DNA from: Arion vulgaris | Taxonomy: Eukaryota > Mollusca > Gastropoda > Stylommatophora > Arionidae | NCBI GenBank assembly: GCA_020796225.1 | Contig: CM036765.1 | Coordinates: 558,001 to 622,000, forward strand | Direction of reading: 5' to 3' | Length of the DNA stretch: 64,000 nt | Shown here: positions 21,500 through 33,565 of the stretch, in pieces | How the letters are laid out: the number at the start of each line of letters is the position of its first letter | How positions within the stretch are numbered: the stretch's first letter is position 1 | The notes under the pieces: generated by a model | Databases searched by the model: none | What the model was told of the DNA's origin: nothing | What the model saw: only the letters and a program-made list of their open reading frames with translations | Made by a program: the position numbers and the translations under genes

Positions 21500-23400
21500 A
21501 ATGTCAATCTGTCGCACTGATGGTGGACACATCGACTGCTTTATGGTTGAAACCGGAGTAAAGCAAGGCTGTATTCTATCTTCACTATTGTTTGGAGTGG
21601 CTATTGACTGGGTGATGCGAAAATGTTGCAGGGGCGAAACTGGCATCGATTGGGTAGAAAGTAGTCAACTAGAAGATTTGGATTTTGCAGATGATATTGC
21701 CTTGTTAAATAGAAACAACCAAGATATGCAAAAAAAACAGACAACTTGTCATCTATATAGCATCAAAAGTTGGACTGCAGATAAGCTATGAAAAACAAAT
21801 ATAATGAAGACACCTATGGCAAGTAATGCAGATATCACACTGGAATCTAAAATTATAAAAATAACAGAGCAGTTCACCTATTTGGGTAGCAATTTTGATT
21901 GCACAGGAAATGTTAAAAAGAAATTATGATATGAATTGGCAAAGCAACATCAGCTTTTAAAAGTCTAAATAAAATATGGAACTGCAAGTTATATAGTATT
22001 CAAACTAAATTACGAATTTTCAATTCAAATGTGCTCGTGAAAATCACATCGCCAAGGCTGACCTACCCTGTGTAATCTTTGATGAACATACCATCGAGCG
22101 TGAGACAGGCTTCGCTATCTTGGAATAACCTTTGATCGTAGTCTATCTTTCAAACACCATATTGAACAGACGATACAACGGTGCAAGCGTGGTCTTGCGG
22201 GTCTCAAAGTTATGGTGGCCGCACACCTTGAGCAGAGACTACTTGCCCTTTTGTTCGATCGACTGGTAATGTCAGTGGTAGATTACGGACTCGGAATTCT
22301 TACGATATCAAGATCACAATGTGAACGACTCAACGGGTTCAGAATGAAGGTATGCGTATAGTTCTGGGCTGCACTAGAGATACCCCCATTGTGAAGATGA
22401 GATATATGCTTGGCCTTCTGTCACTACGCGCCCGTCATGCAATCGCCCAAACCAAGGCATATATGCGGGTTACTCGGATAAGAGACATCCACTACACAAG
22501 AACACTAATGATGTTAAGGGCACGAGAACAAGCGTGGCATGTCGTGGATGGCCCAGGCTGAGAGAACGATTTGCCAGGTGACTACGGTTGCGACTCTACC
22601 AAAAGGGGAAGAATGGATCCCAACAGATGGAAGCATGATGAACTATCTCAATGTTATCATTACTTGGAAGAGAATGTAGAGATTGGGGCAACATGAAGGC
22701 TGATCTCGCAGTTAAGCAGCTGATAGAAGATAATGCAAGGGATGATGATGTATATACCGATGGGTCGGTTCAACGTGGTGAGAAATCTGGCTGGGGTTTC
22801 TTGGCTAATGCGCATGGTAGGGGTTTTTGCAGAGCCGAAGTGGGGCATACAGGACAACTACTTTAGTATGAGGATGGAGGTTGAGGCCACATTGCTGCCT
22901 CCATTGGATTTCTGGGACTTCATTTACTGGGTCAGTTTAGTAACCAATAACCAATAACAATTCAAATGTTGTATCAATCCTAACATATGCCAGCGAGAGT
23001 TGGAAATGACTAAAGATATAGAAAGCAAGTTGAATGCATTTGAAAATAGATGTCTGCGAAAAATAATGAATATAAAATGGAACAAATTCAGAAGAAGTGA
23101 TGAAATCAGAGACATGTCTGGTCAACCACTAGTGACAACTGTTATAAGAAAGAGAAGATGGAGATATGTTGGGCACACCTTGAGGAGAAATGATCAACGA
23201 ATATTAAAGTAGGCATTGAAGTGGGATGCAAAGGGTTCAAGAAGAGAGGTCGACCTAAAGAGACCCTGAAATGAACTTTGCTGAGAGAGGCAGGAAATAT
23301 CGGTCTCAGTTCCATGGAGGAGATTGAGCGAGTTGCCCAGGATAGAGCAGTATGGAGAAATTACTTGCAGGTCCTATGTAATGTATAACGGATGAGGGGA
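21500..23400 (+). mobile_element. Non-LTR retrotransposon C-terminal half, split by family J
   Basis: RT and downstream text: DGGHIDCFMVETGVKQGC, then LEDLDFADDIALLNRNNQDM (FADD box) and EQFTYLGSNFDCTGNVKK. After the 925-bp insertion it resumes with TYASESWK-like text, ESKLNAFENRCLRKIMNIKW and RKRRWRYVGHTLRRNDQRIL, and ends near 23400 with VAQDRAVWRNYL. Stops are frequent. The family is distinct from the RTE copies at 9-18 kb. Confidence 0.82.
22033..22957 (+). mobile_element. Family J (jockey-type) LINE insertion with 12-bp duplication
   Basis: A 925-bp, 5'-truncated insertion flanked by CAATTCAAATGT at 22021-22032 and 22958-22969. It encodes LGITFDRSLSFKHHIEQTIQ, MRIVLGCTRDTPIVKMRYML and the start of RNase H (YTDGSVQRGEKSGWGF), then jumps to the 3' end GTTTAGTAACCAATAACCAA. 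The tail is an (ACCAATA)-like repeat. The minus-strand copy at 60262-60999 shares the same 3' terminus. Confidence 0.93.
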
Positions 23401-23610
23401 ATTATTATTATTTTAATAATGTTAATTACACACCTGGCACAAAATAGAAAACTAACTCTCCCCACGACGCTTCACTGCAAATGTGGTTAAGATAAGATAA
23501 GATAATAATGTCAATACTAATTATTTGGTGTGTTCAAGTGTTTTTAGATTTTGGTATTTCACGGATAAATATAACAAGTAAATTACATTACAAATAAATA
23601 CAATAAATAT
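23401..23610. other. AT-rich spacer
   Basis: Microsatellite-like TTATTATTATTTTAATAAT and ATAAGATAAGATAATAATG; nothing else seen. Confidence 0.5.
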
Positions 23611-23611
23611 A

Positions 23612-24060
23612 TCATCATCAAATAGCTTGTTCTAAGCATAACTTTGCTACCCCAACAGTTCTCCAGAATTTCTCTCTCTCATAGGTCAGATGAAAGTCCT
23701 GCCTCTGCAGCCGCCATGTTCAAACTATCAGTTACATCCTGAATCCATCTTTTTGTGGTCTTCCTCTTCTTCTCTTTGCTGGTATGTTCTCCATCCATGA
23801 TGGTCTTTTCCAGCCCTTCATGTCTTTTTATATGTTCAAAATATCTCAGTTTTCTCTTTTTCACTTGTAGCATCAGCAAGGTTTCTTTGATTTTGAGTTA
23901 TGAGTTTGATTTTGAGTTTCTGGATATATATATTTGTTCCTTCTCTGTCCAAGATATACGTAGGACTCTTCTGTAACTTATATTCAAAAGCCCTTGTTTT
24001 TCCACTGCCTTATTAAATGTCCATGCTTCAAACCCATACGTGCCACTGGGAATATGCATG
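23612..24060 (-). mobile_element. Non-LTR C-terminus with (CATCAT) tail
   Basis: Minus strand encodes KKRKLRYFEHIKRHEGLEKT and KRWIQDVTDSLNMAAAEAG, then a TGATGATGATATA tail at the low-coordinate end. Same family as 8405-8559, 36699-37324 and 49985-50320. Confidence 0.85.
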
Positions 24061-24384
24061 CTCTTAGTATTCTGATCTTCATTTTATTATCAGTTCCGAA
24101 TTATTGGTGGGGTTTTCTAAGCATTGTCTTGGAAAGTAGTCTACCATTGCTTTCCTTCCTGGCAGTGACCATACTGGTCCGTGACTGTAGCCATTGTCTC
24201 TATTACAGAGATCCTCTACCCATCGTAGTGAGTTTTAAGACCATAACCATTGACACTCTGTCGGCTGCTCCCTCACTCGTCCACCACCTGCTTCCATGAC
24301 TTCCACATGACCCTACCGGGGCTAACTTTTCTTCCTCCTGTCTATCTACATTGAGCACAATTGAAGAAAGTGTGCTCAAGGTGG

Positions 24385-25080
24385 GTACCCAGACAATTGA
24401 AGGAGGAACACAAATGAACCGATTGGCCTGTCCTGCATCATCTCTGTCGATACAAGATGAAGGAGAAGACATGCTGAACAGGATTGTTACTGAGGATGAA
24501 TCATGGGGGCATCACTACCAGCCCGAATCAAAGCGTGCTTCAATACAGTGGAAACATCTTTCTTCGCCTTTGTATCAAAATTCAAGGTTACGCTATCAGC
24601 GGGGAAAGTCATGCTGACGGTGTTCTGGGATTGTCAAGGAGTGCTTTAACCAATTTCAAGAAGAAAGGTGACAATGTGAATTCTGAATCATACTGTAAGT
24701 TCTATCGATGCTTCATGATGCACGAAAAAATGCCCAGGACTGCTGACTACAGGATTGTTGCTTCTTCATGACAATGATAGACCACATACGCCTGATTAAC
24801 TCCAGGAGAAAATTAACCAACTACGGTGGAAAGTTCTGGAACATCAACCTTACAGTCCGACTTAGCTCCCTAACAATTTCCACCTTTTGGTCCACTGAAA
24901 ACACACCTTGGCGGAGACATTTCGTAATGACGACGGTTGAATGTGAAGTGAAAACGTGGTTTAGAAAACAGAGCCCACAGTTCTATGCAGCCGGTTTGGG
25001 AGGATTGATAAAACGATGGGATAAGTGCATCAGTGTTGGTGGAAATTATGTTGAGAAATAAAGGAACAATGTATGTATAA
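24385..25080 (+). pseudogene. mariner transposase, 5'-truncated and frameshifted
   Basis: After repairing frame by eye only for recognition, the text follows a mariner transposase: MNRLACPASSLS, then EDMLNRIVTEDESWGHHYQP with the first catalytic Asp, GKVMLTVFWDCQGVL, a HDN-R-P-H-T second box near 24770 and a PDLAP-N-N-F-H-L-F-G-P box near 24865. The end is well preserved: WFRKQSPQFYAAGLGGLIKR then WDKCISVGGNYVEK and stop at about 25060. At least four frameshifts; the N-terminal DNA-binding part is missing. No terminal repeats were seen. Confidence 0.88.
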
Positions 25081-25204
25081 AAATAAACTGGTTTCAAGTT
25101 GTTATCATGTTTAGTTATTTTTCTACAGCCATTTGAGGCTTACTTATTGACTCCCCCTCGTACAACTCAATAACACTTCTCTATGCTAGTGAAACATGGC
25201 CCAT

Positions 25205-25410
25205 CTACTTCAGTTTCAGTTTGGAAAATCTTTTATTGCACTCTGGGCATGTCCATAGATCTAGTTTGCAATATCTCCAACAGGGCCAGCACTGACCGTA
25301 CTCAGATCGATTTTGATTGATGAGTCTACTCAAAACATGTTATGCTGTTCTTTTCTTGCTACCCAATCTTCAAACCCAGCTCCTGCAATCTAGTAGTTGA
25401 CTACTTGCAT
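25205..25410 (-). mobile_element. Family J LINE 3' end
   Basis: Shares TTTCAGTTT, ATTGCACTCTGGGCATGTCC and GATTGATGAGTCTACTCA with 19885-20125. Confidence 0.7.
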
Positions 25411-25549
25411 AAGGATAAGAAGAGATTTTTAGAAAGGCCTTTTGTGTGCATTTTGTACATGTCTTTCACTGCCTCGGTAATTTATGTAGTGCATCTTTTG
25501 CATTGGTTACCTTTTGCCCTGTATCCACTAATTCTGAATAGTATTGTTC

Positions 25550-26000
25550 TTTGAGGCACACTGTCTGGTGGTGATCTGGTTATTTGAGCAAACCATTTAC
25601 TTTGTTGCTTCTGATGAAGTTCAGTACTGATCTTTTTTTTTTTTGCCTGATATATTCATTTCTAAACTGATTTTTTCTTGACACTTCCACTCTACAAAGA
25701 CACTTCATCTCTGTCATAACTAGTTTTCTTCTGTCGCTTTGAAATCAATATTCAGATTTGACACTGATGGCATAATGTCAGGAGAAAGTTTGTCTTGTAC
25801 AATGCTCTCTTAGTGTTCATGGTGACATGTTTGCATTTAAAACATGTGTGATTTGTCTTATGATTTGATTTGCTTTATTGCATCTTTGCTGGATTTCATT
25901 AGTTATTCCTCCATGAGCTCAAAATATTTTCCCAAGATAAGTCTTTAACTTGTTTTAAATTACGCTGGCCGATGGAGATATTGGTAGTTCTTTCTCTCTA
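25550..26000 (-). mobile_element. Non-LTR connector/C-terminal fragment
   Basis: Minus-strand text such as EIQQRCNKANQIIRQI, a TEMKCLCRVEVS stretch and NEYIRQKK resembles the element at 52718-53324 (SNRCTKANQVLGQLTPLL, TEMRCLRRAAGV). Decayed. Confidence 0.65.
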
Positions 26001-26780
26001 GCGAATGCCATTACTTGATTTTGTCTTGTCTTTGGGAGAAGAGCTTAAACAGCTTAAACATGAAGTGTCTTCAAAAACTTCATGGCAAGATAAGATCACC
26101 AACATTGATGAGATGTTGGAAAGAATAAATATTGCACCATTTTCAACGCTCAGTTCTTGCAGAGTGAGATGTATAGGACTTTTTTCAGAAATGGTTGAAT
26201 GCTAAACCACCTACTCATTGTAGAAGTTGTAGATGTGTACGAGATCACAGAGCCGCTACTAGCTTCAGTATAAGGATTTCTTCTTCTTCTTCTTTCGATC
26301 ACCCGCTATTAATTCAGGTGTAAAGTCATGATGCCTGGTATTGCGCTTCTGACTGATTTTTGCGTGTGCCTATATTACCCGTTTACAGGCATCCCTGAAC
26401 CATATGGACAGCCTTGCCGACTTCGAGGTACTTGAAGCTTAGATCCTTCAAGAGTGATCGTTGCAGGAGACCTAATGTCCGTGTAACTCTTTCTCGGACA
26501 GAGTTAGTTTTTAGTGAGGGCATATCGGGTGCCTTCTCCAACGGCTTTTCTGCCTTTGGTGATGTCGTTCTATACACAACGTAAGATACCACTCCTTAAT
26601 GATCTTTTTTTTGCCGTAAATTTGGGCTTAGATCTACGCCAAGGAGGATTAGCTTACATGTGTTAACTGGGTGAGGTCGCTAAGGTAAAGACCTGAACGA
26701 TCTCAACCCTTCTAGGGCTAGTCACAGGAAGTATCACCTTTTTGTGTTGCTTCGTCAAACAAACGATCATATTTTGGCAG
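26001..26780. other. No firm call
   Basis: One short frame at 26005-26205 encodes a polar 66-residue peptide with no recognisable motif. A CTTCTTCTTCTTCTTTCG run at about 26282 resembles the reversed tail of the RTE element. 26383-26592 (-) may extend the E1 reading frame but shows no match with the other copies. Confidence 0.4.
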
Positions 26781-27341
26781 TATGCTTAGCCTTTATGTAA
26801 TCTGAGCCATGACATTAGGATGTCATCTGTATAGGATGAGCGGTGTCCGAAAAGTATTGTCCTTAGCCAATGCTTGGGGTTGTACCAGTCAATCCTTTGT
26901 ATTATCGGCCATACCTTTTTATCCACAGTGAGTTTGTTCCTGAGTAGGAGTATTCTCAGCCGTTTCAGAGCGTGTGTCGTTACTTGGCAATTTGCAAGGA
27001 TTTTACCCTGTATTTTCCTTGTCTCAGGGAAACACTGGTCTGGGGCTTCACACAGATATTCTAGAGCAAAGGTTCCCAACGGATGGTATCCCACCGGGCG
27101 TGCTGAGAAGTTGCAAGGGGGCGCTGGGCTGAAAGTAAATTTTGGGGCGTTGAGGACCATCCCGCCCCTAAACTGAAAATGTAAAGTCACGAAATCCTGC
27201 CCCGACAACGATTAATAGTGCAATAGACAGAATCTATACATATTGTACCAGGTTATTCGAATCAAAGAAGAAATCCAGACAGTATGATGTTGAATATTTG
27301 AAATATCTTTTATTCAATCACCCACAAACAATACATTATCA

Positions 27342-28030
27342 ATGTGTCTAAATTATCCACAAGATGTTTTACATGAAGCTATGAAACCATCACGATTAGA
27401 AGGACATGTGAGCAAAATGCATCCTGGCAGAAAAGATGAAAATGTATCTATGTTCAAGATTAGAGGTCAACATTCGAGATGTCCAACTTTGGCTGGTATG
27501 GTTTCAGCGGCAGTAAACAAGAAAAGCGATGGGTTACTTCTACATATAACATTTCCTACTTATTGCTAAATCTGAAAACTGTACTATTGGCAAAGAGTTG
27601 ATTCAGCGGTGAGTGAGGTTCTGCCTTCTGTACTGCATACGCTGCGGTCTGAAATTATTTTTTTAAAGTCTCATTGAGAAATAACACAGTGTAGAGACGA
27701 ATCGTTGAAATTATGTTTGCGACTACTTTTGAAGCTTTTTTTATTACTTGATGCGTCTTTTTTTTTAACCAACAAATGAGTCTTTACCTTGCACGTTCGC
27801 TTCATAAAAGATGAAAACATTTGTCAAGAACTATTATTTGCAAAAACATTAGAAACGGACAATAAAAAAAATCTATATTTTACGTATTGGAATACCATTT
27901 TTAAGAATAAAGAATTCCGCATAATAATATCTTGTCTGCTGCCGATGGTGCTCTGGCAATGGTTGGACCTTACAGCCAGTTGAATTCATATTTGAAAAAA
28001 CTGTCCCAATTGTAGTCGCTGTGTGCCGTG
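27342..28030 (+). pseudogene. hAT transposase remnant (BED-type finger, FAM200/ZBED-like)
   Basis: Residues CLNYPQDVLHEAMKPSRLEG and HVSKMHPGRKDENVSMFK resemble the zinc-finger start of FAM200/SCAND3-like hAT proteins. Then come LLTSYNISYLIAKS-type text in a shifted frame (27535-27600), SLRNNTVQRRI near 27670, HVRFIKDENICQELLFAKTL (27790-27850), and a CAADGALAMVG block near 27938 that matches the conserved second catalytic region. Frameshifts separate these blocks. Domestication is unlikely given the breaks. Confidence 0.82.
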
Positions 28031-28033
28031 CAA

Positions 28034-31000
28034 ATGAGCGGCAGGAAAATCTTGCAGATCAAATTGCACCAGATTCAGGAGATTCAACATAATTGCTGGA
28101 ATGCCGAGGACATTTACACCAAAATAGAAGGCCCTAGAAGTGAAAATAGGCCTTGCATGTATTCAGGAATCACACATTGAACCCCCGATTTTCTGTCCAA
28201 AATTATCAGTTATACAAATAAGGCCAAACGGAGGATGGGAGGCACCTCATACGTGAGCAACAAATGGGAAAGCAGAAATCATACTAATTGGCATCTTTGT
28301 AGACATCTAACAGATTCGAACTAACGGAGCACTTATGCTGGAAACCATGACATTGACCAATACAAATTCTCTAGTAGTGGGAGATTTTAACAGTCACTTA
28401 GAAAAGTGGGGATACCAAGACACCACTGTTAAAAAATATAAAAAAAGGGGGAGAGAAACAGTGGGAAATAGATAACAACCTGCAGCTCAGGAATGGACTG
28501 AATGACTAACCAACCTTCTACTCAAGAAGACAGAAAATATATCAACAGACTCGTCTTTGCCACCAGTGACATAGCCCACAACTTGAATCGAACCTTCATG
28601 GAACAGCAAGGAGAGAGTGACCACAAACCTGTCAAGCTCTCCATGAAGATTAAATATTTCACCCAAGTCCAAAAATGACCCAGTGGAACTACAAAGAGTT
28701 GACTGGGCACAGTTTGGACTCAGCGACATCTACTGTGACCCCATAAATATACACCAAAAAAAGATAAGGAACATGACATACCTACGTAACATATCCATTT
28801 TGAGGGCAGCAAGAGAATCAATTCCTAGAGGTGCAAGAAGAGACTACAAAACCTTCTTGGTCAGAAGAGGTCCAAAATGTTGAAGAGAAAGTGAGTCAGG
28901 CCAGAGAAAGATTAGAAACTGAGCAGAGCATAGACAGCTTCATAGCACTCAAAGCAGCCTAGGCTAAATATAGGAGAGCAGTCAAAAAAGACGCAAGGCA
29001 GAGATGAAGAGACAAGACGTCTCAACATGGACAGAGGTGAGTTGAAGAAGCACTCCAGGGTCTTAACCTTAAAAAGTCACCAGGAAAGGATGACATCATA
29101 AATGAGATGCTTTTTAATCTAGGTAAGAAAGTCAAAGAAAAAGCTGCTAAAAGTTTTGAATACGAGCTGGAAAGTCGCAGAAATACCTAGTGAATGGAAA
29201 AAAAGCTATCCAGTGCCCAAGCTAAAACAAGGAAAAGACAGATTCGTTCCAAGCAATCGTAGACCAATTAGCCTCTTTAGGTGTGTTGAAAAAGTGATGG
29301 AGAGGCTTCTCAATAGAACTCATGTGGCAACTGGATCAAAAACAATTGATACTACTAAAGCAGAGTGGATTCAGTCAGCATGGATCAACAGAAGACCAAG
29401 TAACTTACATTGCACGGGAGATCGAAAGTGGATTTAAAGAAAAGAACACTAAAGGTATGGGTTGACATGGAGAAGGATTTCGACAGGGTCTGGAGAGAGG
29501 GAGTGAAAATCAAACTGCTCAAACTCGGAATCAAAAGGTGCATGTATATCTTGGATATGTCACTATCTGGTAAATAGAACATCTGAAGTATAGGACCAGG
29601 AAAACTTAGCAGGAAGGCAATCATCGAACAAGTTGTTCCCCAAGGAGTGGGCCTGTCTCCCACGCTACTTCTAGTTTTTATACATGATTATGGAAGACAT
29701 CCCCAACAGAGTGTATGGTGCAATCTACGTTGATGATCTGGCACTATGGACACGAGAAGAATCAATAGCAGTAGTCACCTCAAGGATGCAAGATGTAATT
29801 TAAAAGCTAGAAAAATAGACCAGGTTTTGACTGCCCTTTATAAATGAAAATTCTTCAGTCTTCAGCCTATCCAGAAGAAACAAATGCTAAACTCAAGTTC
29901 AAGACCCCCTACTTCAATGGACTGAATGTCCAACATATATGGAATCATGATGGACAGCCGGCGGACGTGGAAAACACAGATAAATCTAGGGAAAAAGAAG
30001 AGACTGGGGATCGTAACATATTAGCAGGCACCAACAGGAGTGCGGGTTGCAGCATTCTGAAAAGAATTTACTCTGGGAGAGTTTGACCAGTACGTTAAGT
30101 ATGGCATAGCAGTCTGGGTCATAATCTCCAAGACACACTTCATAAAGGTAAGCCAAGTGTTAAGTCAGACCTCACGGTTCATCACTGAAACCATAAGTCT
30201 ACCCCCTTAGAAGTACTGAAAACGGCCATAGGACTTTAACCATTGGAAGACAGACGGAACATGAAAGTACTTCAACGAGGAGAAAATGCAAGAGACTGAT
30301 TAACCATCCAATGCACCCCCAAATAAACAGCTACGGTAGGAGCAGATTGAAAAGGAGTAGCTTCATGGCAAACTCCAAAGAGCTTGCCCATGCAGACCCA
30401 ATATCGGCACTCCCTCAACCAAGACACATACAACCAGCCAGTACCTCTCCTTCCTGGTCATATAGGCTTCCAGAGCTGGATGACCTCAATACAGCTGCAA
30501 AAATGGCACTACAACATATGAAACAAATACATGGAAAAGTTGTGCTTTTGGTCTACTATCTCAGCAGTGAAATCTGAAAGGAACACAGAACTAAGTGATC
30601 TCAGGTCAACGTAGCCCAGTTGGCCCATGATTCTGAGAGTGTAGTAATCAGTGGATATTCTCACACTGCAAGCTCAAGGGAATGAAGATGCTGACAGACT
30701 GGCTAAGAGGAGCAGGGATGTCTCAAGATGACAACCTGGTCAGCTAGGAAGAAGCAAAAACCATCGCCAGAGGGAACTACACAACAAAATGGGAAAAATA
30801 ACACACAAAACACAACAAGCATGATGGATATTACGAACTGCCTATTATCATACTTCGCCTACGGACGGGTCACAACAGAATGAGAACAGAACTAGATTCA
30901 AGATAAGCACAAACGACCTATGTTCCTGTGGTTTGACGAATATGGCGACAGAGCACGTCCTACAGAACTGCCCCCAGTACGCAGACCTGAGAAGAAAGAA

Positions 31001-31270
31001 GTGGCCCACTTACACCAGCGTCCAAGAAAACTGTATAGCGTGGTTGATAGATGCCTTTATTAGAGAATCCAAATCCCAGTCTAGTGAGCACGCAAAGCGA
31101 AGAAAAAACAGAAATGTACAAATAACAGAAACATTTCTGGAGAAAGAGTTGATAGAATTGTCAAAAAATGAAGAGATGAAATGGAAAAATAGAATAATGG
31201 ATATCAAGAATTGTGTCTACAAAGTTAAATTCCAATATTACATCAACCCTAATGGGCTGCAGTAAGAGTT
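28034..31270 (+). mobile_element. Jockey-type LINE inside the hAT element
   Basis: A long but heavily frameshifted element. Endonuclease: GRKILQIKLHQIQEIQHN (28040-), then GLACIQESHIEPPIF-type text and VVGDFNSHLEKWGY (28377-28413). RT: LKKSPGKDDIINEML (29070-), EIPSEWKKSYPVPKLKQGKD (29178-), VVPQGVGLSPTLLLVF (29632-) and YVDDLALWTREE (29728-). A weakened RNase H region (about 30600-30720) precedes a C-terminal knuckle LCSCG...TEHVLQNCPQYADLRRK (30920-30995). The final ORF (30933-31265) has a Lys/Glu-rich tail I cannot match. Confidence 0.82.
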
Positions 31271-32640
31271 GTTTATTGTATTCCCATCACCGTATTTAGC
31301 TGGTAGAGGATTTAGCATGGTCACCGGACTATTCACAAAGAAATGAAACAGATTGTCAATAGAGTAATGCGAAGATTTAAAATTATTGGTGACAAAAATG
31401 GCACCAAACATCAACAGTTTAGTTTCATCACATCTAGTTCAGCTCTAATTAATACATTATAACATAAATTGTGCCCAACGATACTGTGAGGAATACAGTA
31501 ATATTGGTATTATTATCTAATAAAATAACTGAAAAATGTGTCCTTATTTTCATATATAGTATGTACAATATAGTTTACCCTGGGGGAGTGTAGCGAATTA
31601 TTCCCTGAAAAGGGGCTCATTCAAAAAGGTTGGGAACCTATGTTTTAGAGTGTCGTTTCAATCGGCACTATCAACTAACTGAGGTTTTACGCTTGCCATT
31701 ATCACCTATCTCAGTTCTTTCGGGGATGTTAGTTGTTATTGCAACAGTACCTGCCGGTTGTCCAAGGAAGGGCAGTTTCATTAGGCACTAAAACGCAACT
31801 TTCGTGATTTAAGCTTGTCCAACCATTCCCACCTCAGTTCTTCCGGGATGTTAGTTGTTTTGGCAACCGTACCTTGTCCGATTGTCCCAGGGAGGGCACT
31901 TTCGTTAGGTCCTGAACGTAACTTTAGAATTTGCGCTCTGCCAACTTTACCAATAGGTTTCTCCGCGCTTCGCCTCATGTATAGGTTTCCCCCATACCTT
32001 CCCATGTAGCGTCACGATGCTGCGCTGCCGTAAACCGAGACTTTTTATTCGTTATGCACCTTTCTTATTGATTCTAGCCTACAGGTGGCAATTTGTTTGT
32101 GGCTCTTTATTCCTGGGGAGTTGGTCCTCTTTTCCAATTTGGATGCACCTCTCATCCCTTCGTATGCAGCCTTTCCCATCAGACGGGAAGCTGCTACTTG
32201 TGGTGAGACCATTGTGGTCACCTCTACCGTCGCATTTAACGTACCTAGGAACTGCTTTGACACGGAGCTTGACTCGTGCATCGAGTTTTTGCTTCACGTC
32301 TCAGCTTTGGGATGCACCTCTCATCCCTTTAATTCAGTCATTTACTCCAAGGGGAGTTAGTATTTTGATCTCGGTCACTCGCACGCTGCTGTTTCGTACT
32401 TTTTTAACTTGGGCAATTTTTTAACGGACATCGGCTAGGAGATATGTGCATTATTTAGGGATTTTCGGCCCCTGCATTCTTTTTCCGTGCTTGCACTACT
32501 ACCACTACCTGTAGTTCTCCAGATCCCTGCCCCCTTAGCCAGACCGAACCTAAGTCTGTTTCAGGGGTTTCCACGTGGAGGTAGGGGGCAGGGTCTTGGT
32601 TAGCTCACGCCTTCGCTAACCCTGGCACATGTTGCCGCCA

Positions 32641-32870
32641 TGAGCAGTTGACACATATAAGGATTTATGCGTCTGTAACTTAAGCTGTAGTGAGCTTGAT
32701 CACAACAAGTGTAACCTGGTTCAAACTCCACGGCAGGCAGTTTGAAATCAAATTTGTACGCATAGAATTTTAGGAACGGTAAAACACAGACCTCACCGTT
32801 CAGAAGGCAATGGCAAACTGCTGAACGTATAAGTGGTGCCTAGAAAATAGGCAACTCGTTTACTGTTGTT
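32641..32870 (+). mobile_element. Possible tRNA-derived SINE S3
   Basis: Head-like text TAGTGAGCTTGATC (A box) and CTGGTTCAAACTCC (B box) are 33 bp apart, followed by a body with GGAACGGTAAAACACAGACC and AGGCAATGGCAAACTGCTGA. Single copy in this window. Confidence 0.55.
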
Positions 32871-33255
32871 GATGGCTACCTGTAAAGGATATGCCACAAT
32901 TTTCATTTCATTAGGATTTCTGTATGAGGGATATGAGTGATCAAGAAGCTGCAGTTGATTTATGTGAACAGGCTAGTCCCATGCGTCATTGTCATGGAAC
33001 GGTAATATTTATTTCTTTAGAGGGAGTCACTGTAACGTGGAGGTAAGGTGCTCACCTCTCACTTCAAAGGTACTTGGTTCATTCTTTGCATGGAGCGATC
33101 AGGATATTTTGTGATTCATGATCTCAATGTAGGTGAGATCAAGTTCCTAGACCTATCTGAGATATACCATAAAATATGTCATGTGTTCAACTTGAGCTAG
33201 TAAAAGAACCATTGGAGTTAAAAATTGATGCTGAATGAAGAAATCCTGAATGTCT
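32871..33255. other. Weak SINE-like debris
   Basis: GGAGGTAAGGTGCTCACCTC and TACTTGGTTCATTC near 33040-33085 look tRNA-like, but no second copy is clear here. Confidence 0.35.
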
Positions 33256-33565
33256 TGTGTTAACATATATTAGTTAGTCTTTCCTCTTGGGCCTGTGGCG
33301 CGCAGGGCAGAGGTCATAGTTCTCCATGTCTCGCGGTTCGTTGCTATCTGTTTTAGGTCTTTAATGTTTACTAGGCCCATCGTTGAGCCTTCTCTGGTGA
33401 TGGTTCTACGCAGAGTCTCTCTTGGTCTTCCTTGTTTTCTTTTTCCCTCTGGTGTCCATATGAGGGATTGGTAAGGAGTCTTCTCTCATCCATTCTAAGT
33501 GTGAGGCGATGTAGTTCCAGCGGCGCTTTCTTATAAAATTTGATACATTTTCTTGTCAAGAGACC
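33256..33565 (-). mobile_element. Non-LTR C-terminal fragment
   Basis: Minus strand encodes LELHRLTLRMDERRLLTNPS, with the 3' end text CCTGTGGCGCGCAGGGCAGA and an ACTAA-type tail. Same family as 38770-39345. Confidence 0.75.

Larger units (their letters stand above)
27067..31642 (+). mobile_element. hAT-superfamily element, interrupted by a LINE
   Basis: Terminal inverted repeats CAAAGGTTCCCAACGG (left) and CATAGGTTCCCAACC (right, reversed) and the 8-bp flanks TTCTAGAG / TTTTAGAG (one mismatch) define a hAT insertion of 4,576 bp inside E1. Its transposase remnant lies at 27342-28030; the middle is occupied by a jockey-type LINE (about 28034-31270). Confidence 0.88.
26786..32640 (-). mobile_element. 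Repeat E1, copy 1, split by a hAT element
   Basis: Two blocks, 26786-27066 and 31643-32640, are collinear with the uninterrupted stretch of E1 copy 2 (51240-52000). The proposed sense strand is minus because frames conserved between copies lie there: GKVGRAQILKLR (31.9 kb) against GKVGRAQNLSCA (51.69 kb), and KRLRILLLRNKLTVDKK (26.95 kb) against SKRLRMFLLRNKLKVEK (51.85 kb), followed by a diverged R-I-D-W-Y-N-P-K-H-W-L-R stretch. The 5' end carries CCACGTGGAGGTAGGG. A partial internal tandem duplication of ~125 bp lies at 31700-31910. I do not recognise the protein. Confidence 0.75.
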
